Source of the DNA: Acidimicrobiales bacterium
GTDB lineage: Bacteria > Actinomycetota > Acidimicrobiia > Acidimicrobiales > Aldehydirespiratoraceae
Length of the DNA: 39,605 bases
Reading direction: 5' to 3'
Assembly: GCA_029263175.1 (NCBI GenBank)
Contig: JAJCXZ010000002.1
Span: 1-39,605, forward strand
This document shows positions 7,587 to 14,252 of the stretch, one piece after another. A program made the position numbers and the translations under genes. The stretch's first letter is position 1. Each line of letters begins with the position of its first letter. A model generated the notes under the pieces. It was given only the letters and a program-made list of their open reading frames with translations. It had not been told where the DNA came from and ran no database searches.

Positions 7587-7751
7587 ATGTGCCGTCGGAC
7601 CACCTGTCGAATCTGTCACAAACCGTCGTGGGCGGGATGTGGCGCCCATGTCGAGCAGATACTCGCCGACGTCGAGCCGGCCGAACGATGTAGCTGTACC
7701 GCCGCGGAGAAGCGCGGCAAGAGCTTCATCCAGAAGCTGATGCGCCGCTAG
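7587..7751 (+). CDS. Small Cys-rich protein (54 residues)
   Basis: This short frame encodes 54 residues with six cysteines in the first 37: C2, C7, C10, C18, C35 and C37. The arrangement C-x2-C ('CRIC') with 'WAGCGAHVEQIL' and 'RCSC' looks like a small zinc-ribbon or metal-binding fold, and it ends in a basic tail ('KLMRR'). I recognise the pattern C-R-x-T-T-C-x-x-C...W-x-G-C-G-x-H from small uncharacterised actinobacterial proteins. There is no Shine-Dalgarno; a TACGGT -10 box six bases upstream suggests a leaderless message. Its last 26 bp overlap the 3' end of the convergent lipoprotein gene. Confidence 0.75.
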   Translation: MCRRTTCRICHKPSWAGCGAHVEQILADVEPAERCSCTAAEKRGKSFIQKLMRR

Positions 7752-8967
7752 GTAGTGGGCAGGATTGGTCGGGACTGTCGTCGCTGAGTGATCCGTCGGG
7801 GCATGTCGTCGTGTCCCACTGGGCGTTGGTGAAGTCTGCACCTGTCAGATCGGCGCCGGTGAAGTCGGCATGGTCCAGCACTGCGTTGACGAACGTCGCA
7901 CCCTGTAGCGACGCGCCGCGGAGCTTGGTGCCGGCGAGGTTTGCGGCGGTCAAGTCGATGCCGTCCGCGATTGCATCGGTGAGGTCAGCGCCGGCGAGGC
8001 GCGCTCTCGAGGCAGGAACATCGGTCAAGGAAGCCTCGATCAGCTTCACGTCGACCATCAACACGTCGGTCAGATCGGCACCGGTGAAGACCGAGCCGGA
8101 GAGGTCGTCGTGGGTGAATACCGCCCCTCGGAGCGTGCTGTGACTGAAGTCGGCATCGGTGTGTTCTCGCACTCCGAAGCGAACGCGATCGAGAGCAAGC
8201 CCCGACAGGTCGGAGGGCAGCGTCGCCGTGAGGAGTGTCGCCCCAGTGAGTGACGCACCCGCGAGGTCGGCTCGGTCGAGCCGCGTGAAACGGAGGTTCG
8301 TGCGGTCGAGGATTGCATCGGTGAACGTCGTGTCGAAGAGCTCCGCGGCGGCGAGATCGGCGCCGGCAAGATTCGTGTCGCTCAGGTCGGCATCGCTGAG
8401 ATCAGCCAGTTGTAGCAACGCATTGCGGAGATCGAGATGTGAAAGGTCGGCGCCGCTGAGGTCGCAGCCGATCAGGTTGGCGTCGGGCCCGCGGTCTCCG
8501 CAATTTGACCCCGAGGAAATCTCGGGAGGGGTGCCCGAACAGGTCGAGTCGAGAATGCCGGCAGCCTGAACCAGCGCTCGTCGGTGGCCTGGGTCGGCTG
8601 CCGTGAGGTTGCGGACAACGCTCTGGTGCTCGTGAGCGATGCCCTGTGGGACGGCAGCACTCCAGTACCGCTCGAAGTGCATCCACACCTGGTCGAACGC
8701 AGAACGCCACTCGACGCTGAGCTCGGTCTCTGGCCGGCGGAGTAGCCGCATCACCGTGCCGGCGTCTGCTTCGTAACCCACGTCGTAGGTGAAGCGCTCC
8801 TCGTCGACGCCGGACAGCAAGCTCGCGACGGCATCGTCAACCGCTGCAGTGTCCTCGCACAGGCCCGTCGGGGGTGGGGCCGATTCGCCGGAGAGCGGAT
8901 CGTCGGCGGCACACGCGGCAACACCGACTGCCAGAGCCAACACGGCGACCCAGCGCCTGCCCTTCAA
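7726..8967 (-). CDS. Pentapeptide-repeat lipoprotein
   Basis: The 413-residue product starts at TTG 8967, giving a lipoprotein signal (basic 'KGRR', hydrophobic 6-18, lipobox VAAC with C19). Residues about 35-155 are a helical domain. Residues about 163-384 are pentapeptide repeats of the A(D/N)LxG type ('SGADL', 'AGADL', 'TGADF', 'GASLQ'), which fold into a right-handed beta-helix. A short acidic, Cys-containing tail follows. The longer frame up to 9246 is antisense to nothing useful and overlaps the regulator. The TTG overlaps the TGA of the upstream CGNR gene (TTGA), so translation is coupled. Cytoplasmic pentapeptide proteins can mimic DNA; an exported one cannot do so, and its role is unknown. 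Confidence 0.88.
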   Translation of the reverse strand: MKGRRWVAVLALAVGVAACAADDPLSGESAPPPTGLCEDTAAVDDAVASLLSGVDEERFTYDVGYEADAGTVMRLLRRPETELSVEWRSAFDQVWMHFERYWSAAVPQGIAHEHQSVVRNLTAADPGHRRALVQAAGILDSTCSGTPPEISSGSNCGDRGPDANLIGCDLSGADLSHLDLRNALLQLADLSDADLSDTNLAGADLAAAELFDTTFTDAILDRTNLRFTRLDRADLAGASLTGATLLTATLPSDLSGLALDRVRFGVREHTDADFSHSTLRGAVFTHDDLSGSVFTGADLTDVLMVDVKLIEASLTDVPASRARLAGADLTDAIADGIDLTAANLAGTKLRGASLQGATFVNAVLDHADFTGADLTGADFTNAQWDTTTCPDGSLSDDSPDQSCPLPSGASASG

Positions 8968-9521
8968 CGGCCGGCCCGTTCTCGATACGCACGCATCTTG
9001 GCGCGACTTCCGCAGACGTCCATCGAACACCAACTGCCCGTGCGGCTCTTCGAACGGTCGTAGAACACCCACCGACAGTCGTCGTTTGCGCAGGTCCTTA
9101 GACGCGACCAGGTCCCGTCGGCCCGTGCGGTCATCACCGTCTTCGCGTAGCCGGCGATCAAGCCGTCGATGCCATGGTTCGTGGGTCGGTAGTCGAGGAC
9201 ATCGGAGTCGATCAGATAGCGGGCCTTTGACGCAGCCGCAGCCCACTGCTCACGCGAGGCACGGCTCTCGAAGCTGATCAACTCGCGCGTCGCCTCGCGA
9301 AATCGCACGAGTCGCCGATGCTCGGTCGCAGTCGCCGACGTGAGGGGGTCAGTGAGCTCGGTGAGCCATGCCGAGGTGGCCTCAGGGTCACGCAGTCGGT
9401 CGGCCCCAGACTCGAGGTTCACCGTGTTGAGGAACTGGCGGACGACTTCGAGTTCGCCTTCGGCTGCCTTGTCCGTCGGCCACGCAGGATCAGGGAGGTG
9501 TGGGTCGTGCGTTACCGGCAT
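8964..9521 (-). CDS. CGNR zinc-finger (ABATE) transcription factor-like protein
   Basis: About 185 residues. The C-terminus carries the CGNR zinc finger: 'CANDDCRWVFYDRSK', then 'WCSMDVCGSRAKMRAYRER', with four cysteines and a CGSR variant of the CGNR signature. The N-terminal half is the helical ABATE ligand-binding domain, beginning 'FLNTVNLESG'. Proteins of this class are putative stress-linked regulators. ATG 9521 is preferred over TTG 9542. A 7-bp inverted repeat flanks the ATG (9511-9517 and 9533-9539). The stop overlaps the TTG start of the pentapeptide lipoprotein, so they form one operon. Confidence 0.9.
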   Translation of the reverse strand: MPVTHDPHLPDPAWPTDKAAEGELEVVRQFLNTVNLESGADRLRDPEATSAWLTELTDPLTSATATEHRRLVRFREATRELISFESRASREQWAAAASKARYLIDSDVLDYRPTNHGIDGLIAGYAKTVMTARADGTWSRLRTCANDDCRWVFYDRSKSRTGSWCSMDVCGSRAKMRAYRERAGR

Positions 9522-9539
9522 GAGAATAATGACGGTAAC
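9511..9539. promoter_or_regulatory. Inverted repeat around the CGNR gene start
   Basis: GTTACCG (9511-9517) and CGGTAAC (9533-9539) are perfect inverted arms 15 bp apart, straddling the ATG at 9521. The position would suit autorepression by the CGNR protein. It might also be chance, since each arm is short. Confidence 0.35.
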
Positions 9540-9557
9540 CAACCGCGGCCGCTTTGT

Positions 9558-10001
9558 CTACTTCCCGAGAGCAGTGTCCAACTTCTTGGGTTCGTCGGTG
9601 CCGATACGGAACTTCTTTCCGTTGGCTCTGACGATCTCGACAGCGTCGAGGCCCCAGACGTTCCAGAGTCGCCCACCTTTGATCCAGCGGATGCCCCACC
9701 CGTAGATCCACGAGTTGCGGACGGGTTCGTGGCTGATGACGTCGCTACGCTCGATCCGCTTCCGGGGCCAGCCGAGGCCGAAAGCCACCTGGACCTCATC
9801 GGTGTCGACAGTCACCGTCAGCCGAGAGAAGACCGCGAGCGCCAGGGCCACGACGGCACCGCCGAGCAGCATCGATACGACTCCGCTGGCGCCCATCTCG
9901 TCGCCGAACGTCGATACGACCACGACGATCACGATCAAGTAGAGGACGCCGAGGGGCCACAACTTTCCGTACTGACGATGCTCGTAGTGAGGTTTCGACA
10001 T
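9558..10001 (-). CDS. Small two-helix membrane protein, unknown function
   Basis: 147 residues from ATG 10001 (the in-frame extension to 10052 has no plausible start context). Two transmembrane helices occupy about 14-31 and 38-58, followed by a soluble beta-rich domain with 'VTVDTDEVQVAFGLGWPRK', a Trp-rich stretch ('SWIYGWGIRW') and 'GKKFRIGTDEP'. The layout resembles bacterial PH-like (bPH) or DUF3093-like membrane proteins with an appended domain of seven or so strands. It lies 15 bp downstream of nothing on its own strand and is divergent from the EamA transporter. No function can be assigned. Confidence 0.75.
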   Translation of the reverse strand: MSKPHYEHRQYGKLWPLGVLYLIVIVVVVSTFGDEMGASGVVSMLLGGAVVALALAVFSRLTVTVDTDEVQVAFGLGWPRKRIERSDVISHEPVRNSWIYGWGIRWIKGGRLWNVWGLDAVEIVRANGKKFRIGTDEPKKLDTALGK

Positions 10002-10075
10002 GGGTCTACACGGGGCCGTGATTAGGGTGCGGCGATGGCACGAGGGTTCCACGGCGACGTTAACAGCGGGACCCG

Positions 10076-10993
10076 GTGAGTAACCGGCTGGTTCTGGCCA
10101 CCGTCTTCCTGGTGGCGATCCTCATTGGAGCGAACTTCACCATGCTGAAGTTCGCGCTCGATCACACGACGCCGATGCTGCTCGCGAGCCTACGAACTGT
10201 GGTTGGCGGGACCTTCCTCATCGGCTTTGCGCTCTTGCGAGGCGAACGGGTTCCTCGGCGACTCGATGATCTCCGCAACATCTTCGTGGTCTCGTTCAGC
10301 ATCACCACGGTGTCGAGTGCATTGCTCGTGTTCGGCGTGAACCGAGTACCCGCAGGCGTGGCGTCGCTGATGTCGAGCACCATGCCGCTGTTCACGGCGG
10401 TTCTGAGTGCGCTGCTACTTGGTGCCGCGATCGGTCGGGTCGCAGGGATCGGCCTGGCGATCGGCCTCGGCGGGACGGTGATCCTCGCCTCGCCATCCCT
10501 GTCCGGAGAGACGGCCGCGATCGGCATCCTCTCGCTCGCCGTGTCCGCACTGGCATGGGCGTTCGGCACCGTCTACATGAAGTGGCGTGACTTCAGCCGA
10601 GTGAGCCCGGTGATGTTGGTGGGCACCCAACTCGTGATGTCCGCCTTCGTCTTGGTGCCGTTTGCCCTGCTGACGGAAGGCACGGCCGACACGGAATGGA
10701 CGATCGGTCTCTTCGCCCCGCTGCTCTACGCCGCGATTCCCGCCAATGCAGTGACGTTCGCGCTGATGGCCACCATTGTCTCGCGAGCCACGCCAACCCA
10801 GGCATCCGCAACGGCGTACCTGATCCCGGTGTTCGGCGTGTTCTTCGGATGGCTGATCAGAGACGAGTTGCTCGGGGCCGCGGAGATCAGCGGGGGAGCG
10901 CTCGTGGTGGCGGGTGTCTACGTACTCGTCACCGCCAATGCGCGCCGAGCGGAAGCAACTCAGGCCTGGGCTTCGAGCGCCGACTCGACGTAA
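10076..10993 (+). CDS. EamA/DMT-family metabolite exporter
   Basis: The 305-residue product has ten predicted transmembrane helices in two EamA repeats (about 5-140 and 150-288), the usual size of drug/metabolite transporters. The first helix contains 'FLVAILIGANFTMLKFAL', where these proteins normally have W-G-x-x-F. The repeat ends carry the typical Gly/Pro pattern ('PVFGVFFGWLIRDE' then 'GGALVVAGVYVL'). These proteins export amino acids, nucleotides or drugs, and the substrate is unknown. It starts with GTG at 10076. Its 3' end overlaps the convergent CBS gene by 34 bp. Confidence 0.92.
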   Translation: MSNRLVLATVFLVAILIGANFTMLKFALDHTTPMLLASLRTVVGGTFLIGFALLRGERVPRRLDDLRNIFVVSFSITTVSSALLVFGVNRVPAGVASLMSSTMPLFTAVLSALLLGAAIGRVAGIGLAIGLGGTVILASPSLSGETAAIGILSLAVSALAWAFGTVYMKWRDFSRVSPVMLVGTQLVMSAFVLVPFALLTEGTADTEWTIGLFAPLLYAAIPANAVTFALMATIVSRATPTQASATAYLIPVFGVFFGWLIRDELLGAAEISGGALVVAGVYVLVTANARRAEATQAWASSADST

Positions 10994-11817
10994 TCGGCGA
11001 TCTGGCGGAATGACGCGACCCCAGCCGGTCGCCCGGTTTCGCCGACCAGAGCCACGTTGCTGAGATGGTCGGCTTGAAGCATCTTGATCGCATCTTGGAT
11101 GGGGGCGCGAACCGAGATGGTGTGCGGGTGATCGACCATCACTTCGCGGGTGGAGAGGGTCGTCAGATCGACGACGTCGCAGCCCAACCGTTGCTGGAGC
11201 GCGAACGCCGTGAGTGTGCCGATGAGGTGGCCGCGCTCGTCGGCCACCATCACCAGTTCGAGGCCACGATTGCGGAGATAGGTGATTCCGATCTCGACCG
11301 GGTCGTCGGCCGACACGGTCACTGGTGGGCGGAGATTGATCCCGGTGAAGTCGATGAATTCCAGGCTCTCGCGCACGAGGTCGTCCTCGGGTGCCTCGGA
11401 CTCGAATCGTTGCGCCAGCAGGGCAGTCATTGTCTCGACCACCACCGAGAAGGACAGGTTGCCGATGAACCGGCCATCCTCCGCGACGACCGGGAGGTTG
11501 CGAACCCACCACTTGATCATGATGTCCAGAGCATCTTTGAGGGTGTCGTTGGGGCCGGCGGTCTTGAGTCCGGTGGTCATCTCATTGCTGATCGGACCAC
11601 CCCAATCCCGGTCGCGCCCGATCACCCGCTGAAGGATGTCTCCCTGGGTGAACATGCCGAGGATCTGGCCGTTGTCGACCACGCAAGCGCAGGACAGCTC
11701 CGCCTCGCGCATCGCGTTGACTGTGGCGGACACGGCAGTGTCAGGACCGACCTCTATGTATCTGCCGAGGTCAAGCCCGGCGATCGTGGTCTCCTCGAAG
11801 GCATCGGCGATCTTCAT
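10960..11817 (-). CDS. Protein of four CBS domains
   Basis: The 285-residue product consists of four tandem CBS motifs (two Bateman modules): about 20-70 ('TAVSATVNAMREAELSCACV'), 80-135 ('TLKDALDIMIKWWVRNLPVV'), 160-215 and 225-280 ('PIQDAIKMLQADHLSNVALV'). No catalytic or membrane domain is attached. CBS pairs bind adenine nucleotides (AMP, ATP, c-di-AMP) and act as energy sensors, often by contacting another protein; no partner is evident here. A TAGTGT box ends six bases before the ATG, suggesting a leaderless transcript. Confidence 0.92.
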   Translation of the reverse strand: MKIADAFEETTIAGLDLGRYIEVGPDTAVSATVNAMREAELSCACVVDNGQILGMFTQGDILQRVIGRDRDWGGPISNEMTTGLKTAGPNDTLKDALDIMIKWWVRNLPVVAEDGRFIGNLSFSVVVETMTALLAQRFESEAPEDDLVRESLEFIDFTGINLRPPVTVSADDPVEIGITYLRNRGLELVMVADERGHLIGTLTAFALQQRLGCDVVDLTTLSTREVMVDHPHTISVRAPIQDAIKMLQADHLSNVALVGETGRPAGVASFRQIADYVESALEAQA

Positions 11818-11823
11818 GACCCG

Positions 11824-11829
11824 ACACTA
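11824..11829 (-). promoter_or_regulatory. Probable -10 box of the CBS gene (leaderless)
   Basis: On the minus strand TAGTGT ends six bases before the ATG at 11817. This is the spacing expected when transcription begins at the A of the start codon. No convincing -35 box is seen. Confidence 0.45.
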
Positions 11830-11866
11830 CGTGAGCTGCCGGCTCCCCGACAGGGGCTGAGGGCCC

Positions 11867-12328
11867 TTAGGTGGCGGCCGCGGCCGCTGGTTCGAGCTCG
11901 TCGATGAAACCGGCGAAGCCCTTCTCGAGCTGGCCGCGAAGCATCCGGGCGATCAGCCCGGAGAGCGGACCACCCTTCGCCTCGTAGTCATAGCTCAACG
12001 AGAACGCTGTGCCGTCGCCGTCCGGGGCGAGGGAGAAGGTGGCCAATCCCTGTTTGATCGGGATCTTTGTGGCCCTGTCGATTGAGATGGCGAGTCGCTC
12101 TTCGGGAACCCATTCTCGGATGGTTTCATCGAGCCCGCCGAGGGGTGCGAGATCGCAGTGGCGTTGCGCGCCAACACCCTCGGTTGATTCCGACGTGGAG
12201 AAGCTGTTCTTGATGCCGCTGTTCCACGCGGAGATGTTCGGATAGTCCGCGAGCACTGACCAGACCTGAGCCGGGGGCGAGTCGAGACGCCGGTCGACTC
12301 GGACGTTGTGGGGGAGTTTGGCTGACAT
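11867..12328 (-). CDS. SRPBCC (polyketide cyclase-like) protein
   Basis: 153 residues from ATG 12328. A single SRPBCC fold: first strand and helix 'VDRRLDSPPAQVWSVLADYP', 'WNSGIK', a middle Arg/Glu strand pair 'ETIREWVPEERL' and a C-terminal helix 'LRGQLEKGFAGFIDELE'. This matches the polyketide cyclase/dehydrase group that binds hydrophobic ligands. The frame runs on upstream to 13063, but that part is antisense to the hydrolase gene and is not coding. The gene is divergent from the alpha/beta hydrolase with a 90-bp shared promoter region. Confidence 0.88.
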   Translation of the reverse strand: MSAKLPHNVRVDRRLDSPPAQVWSVLADYPNISAWNSGIKNSFSTSESTEGVGAQRHCDLAPLGGLDETIREWVPEERLAISIDRATKIPIKQGLATFSLAPDGDGTAFSLSYDYEAKGGPLSGLIARMLRGQLEKGFAGFIDELEPAAAAAT

Positions 12329-12418
12329 GGTGAATCCATCCTGGCCTGAGCGGAGGCCGGTTGCTTCGGTTTCTGTCCCCACTGTTACCGTTGCAACACG
12401 TTCACCGATGGAGCACAG

Positions 12419-13561
12419 ATGATGTCGATTGTCGAAGACTTCGTGAATCCGACCCGGGATTGGATCGTGGGTCACCGAGAGAAGGATCTGCCGACACCGC
12501 GCCTCACCCCTGCTCTTGCGGCCAAATGGGCCTTCGACGAATGGGCGCTTCAGATCGAAGTTCTCGGTGGACGAGCGCGCCGGCCGGGCCTGGACTTTCG
12601 TCGCCGCCTCCGCAACGAGCTCAGTGATGCGGTCGATCTCTACAACGAACGCGGGTGGATCGACGATCCCCGCAGCTACCACGCGGAGCCGACGCCGATC
12701 GTCAACCCGACCCTTCGCCCCAAGCAGTTCGGCGGCTTGAAGTACGAACACCTCACCGTGCTCAGCGACTATGAGCCGCCGGCCGATGACCCGGGGCGCG
12801 ACCGCTGGCTGAACTACGAGAACAACGCCACGGCCCATGCCTGGATCCTTCGTCACGAGGGTCCGCCGCGTCCCTGGCTGATCTGCATCAACGGGTACCG
12901 CACCGGTCGGGCGGCGGTCGATCTTTCGGCGTTCGAGGCGCGCCGTTTGCACCACGACTACGGACTCAACCTCGTGTTCCCGGTCCAGCCGCTGCACGGC
13001 CCTCGTTCCGAAGGCGCAAGTGGGGATCGCGTCTTGCACGGCGGTGTGATGAACCTCATCCACACGGCCGCCAACGGCCTGTGGGACATCCGTCGGCTGA
13101 AGCGATGGATCCAGACCGAGTACGACGCTCCGGCGATCGGCGCGATGGGCTTGTCGCTGGGTGGCTACTTCACTGCGCTCACCGCGTCATATGAGGACGA
13201 CCTTGCGTGCGCGATCGCCGGTATTCCCGAGCCCGATCTCATTCGCGGGATGCGCCGCAACGTCGAGCATCTTCTGCCGTCGCACTATGAGCAGTGGGGC
13301 CTCAGTTGGCGCTCACTGGAGCGGGCCAACCGTGTTGTGTCACCGCTGTACGTCGACCCGGTGATCGACACCGACCGCCTCTTCATCTTCGCCGGCCTGG
13401 TCGACCGCTGGGTTCGTCCCGGCAATGTGCGCTCGTTGTGGGACCACTGGGGTCAGCCCGAGATCTGCTGGTACGAAGGCGGTCACCTGTCGTTTGCCAT
13501 CGAGCCATCGGTGCGCCGCTTCATCCGCGACGCCCTGCACGACACGCTGCTCGCCGGATAG
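12419..13561 (+). CDS. Alpha/beta hydrolase (ABHD18-like)
   Basis: The 380-residue product has an N-terminal helical extension (about 1-140) and a hydrolase core. The catalytic triad is visible: nucleophile S246 in 'GLSLGGY', acid D329 in 'GLVDRWV' and H356 in 'EGGHLSF'. The oxyanion region is 'LICINGYRTG' (about 154-163). No signal peptide is present, so it should act in the cytoplasm as an esterase, lipase or amidase of unknown substrate. The core resembles ABHD18-type serine hydrolases. ATG at 12419 or 12422 are both possible. Being next to the lipid locus, a lipid ester substrate is plausible but not shown. Confidence 0.85.
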   Translation: MMSIVEDFVNPTRDWIVGHREKDLPTPRLTPALAAKWAFDEWALQIEVLGGRARRPGLDFRRRLRNELSDAVDLYNERGWIDDPRSYHAEPTPIVNPTLRPKQFGGLKYEHLTVLSDYEPPADDPGRDRWLNYENNATAHAWILRHEGPPRPWLICINGYRTGRAAVDLSAFEARRLHHDYGLNLVFPVQPLHGPRSEGASGDRVLHGGVMNLIHTAANGLWDIRRLKRWIQTEYDAPAIGAMGLSLGGYFTALTASYEDDLACAIAGIPEPDLIRGMRRNVEHLLPSHYEQWGLSWRSLERANRVVSPLYVDPVIDTDRLFIFAGLVDRWVRPGNVRSLWDHWGQPEICWYEGGHLSFAIEPSVRRFIRDALHDTLLAG

Positions 13562-13572
13562 ATCGGTGCTGC

Positions 13573-14178
13573 CTACGCGGCGGGGACGTCGAGTCGACCG
13601 ATCGCGCCGAGCGCCCGTCGGAGAACCTCGGGAAGGTCGCCCTCACCGTCGTTGGCGAACCACTGACGAGTAGCCGCTCGAAGGGCGGAGAACGCGGCGC
13701 CTGCGAGGATCTCCGGATGGGCATCCTCGAGCGGATTGACACCTATTCGTTCGGCGATCGCCGTGGTCAGTTCGTGCTCCCATGATGCCTGCACCACGGC
13801 GCGTGCGTAGGCCGAGAGTGCAGGTGACGTCGACCCGAGGCGGGCCTGCAGGTAGCGGAGGTCGCGATCGTCGGGATAGTCGTCGGTGATGGCCATCATC
13901 GCATGGGTGACACTGAGGGTGACGGCCTCGTTGGCCGGGCGAGAGTCGAAGGCGGCACGCATCCGCTCTCGCAACACGTCGGTGTCGGCGTAGAGGACGG
14001 CTTCTTTCGACGGGAAGTGGCGAAAGAACGTGCGCTGAGAAACGTCGGCCGCCTCGGCGATCTGCTCGGTGGTGACAGCGTCGAACCCGTGAGCGTCGAA
14101 CAGGCGCGCCGCTTGGATGATCAGTTCATCTCGCGTCTGGAGCTTCTTGCGATCGCGGCGACTCGGTTCGGGCTCCAT
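13573..14178 (-). CDS. TetR-family repressor of the lipid locus
   Basis: 201 residues. The N-terminal TetR helix-turn-helix spans about 12-60 ('IIQAARLFDAHGFDAVTTEQ' then 'ADVSQRTFFRHFPSKEAVLY'); the remainder is an all-helical ligand domain with a conserved 'MTFT_C_17'-like C-terminal part. It is transcribed divergently from the HAD-PlsC gene, and three copies of a 15-bp dyad fill the 74-bp gap, so it most likely represses both itself and the lipid operon. A fatty acid or acyl-CoA inducer would be logical but is not visible from sequence. The ATG has no Shine-Dalgarno and lies six bases after a TAAGAT box, consistent with a leaderless message. Confidence 0.93.
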   Translation of the reverse strand: MEPEPSRRDRKKLQTRDELIIQAARLFDAHGFDAVTTEQIAEAADVSQRTFFRHFPSKEAVLYADTDVLRERMRAAFDSRPANEAVTLSVTHAMMAITDDYPDDRDLRYLQARLGSTSPALSAYARAVVQASWEHELTTAIAERIGVNPLEDAHPEILAGAAFSALRAATRQWFANDGEGDLPEVLRRALGAIGRLDVPAA

Positions 14179-14184
14179 CTCCGC

Positions 14185-14213
14185 ATCTTATGTCAGCGAG
14201 CGACAGTTGTCAT
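14185..14213 (-). promoter_or_regulatory. Promoter of the TetR gene (leaderless)
   Basis: On the minus strand ATGACA (14213-14208) and TAAGAT (14190-14185) are 17 bp apart. The -10 box ends six bases before the ATG at 14178. Operator copy 1 lies in the spacer and copy 2 overlaps the -35 box. Confidence 0.6.
14191..14205. promoter_or_regulatory. TetR operator copy 1
   Basis: TGTCA-N5-CGACA, a 15-bp dyad with one arm mismatch from the TGTCA-N5-TGACA consensus. It lies between the -35 and -10 boxes of the TetR gene. Copies start at 14191, 14208 and 14225, an exact 17-bp pitch. Confidence 0.65.
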
Positions 14214-14222
14214 TTATTGACA
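14208..14222. promoter_or_regulatory. TetR operator copy 2
   Basis: TGTCATTTATTGACA, a perfect TGTCA-N5-TGACA dyad. One arm is part of the minus-strand -35 box and the other arm contains the plus-strand TTGACA -35 box, so a bound repressor would shut both promoters. Confidence 0.75.
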
Positions 14223-14246
14223 TATGTCAGTGACTGACATTAGAGT
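14217..14246 (+). promoter_or_regulatory. Promoter of the lipid operon (leaderless)
   Basis: A consensus TTGACA (14217-14222) is followed 18 bp later by TAGAGT (14241-14246), which ends six bases before the ATG at 14253. There is no Shine-Dalgarno. Transcription would begin at the A of the start codon. Confidence 0.7.
14225..14239. promoter_or_regulatory. TetR operator copy 3
   Basis: TGTCAGTGACTGACA, a perfect dyad with 6-bp arms around 3 bp, inside the spacer of the lipid-operon promoter. Confidence 0.75.
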
Positions 14247-14252
14247 GACCGC

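Noticed and set aside
12329-13063. N-terminal extension of the SRPBCC gene
   Set aside because: The extension is antisense to the alpha/beta hydrolase; the SRPBCC domain is complete from ATG 12328.
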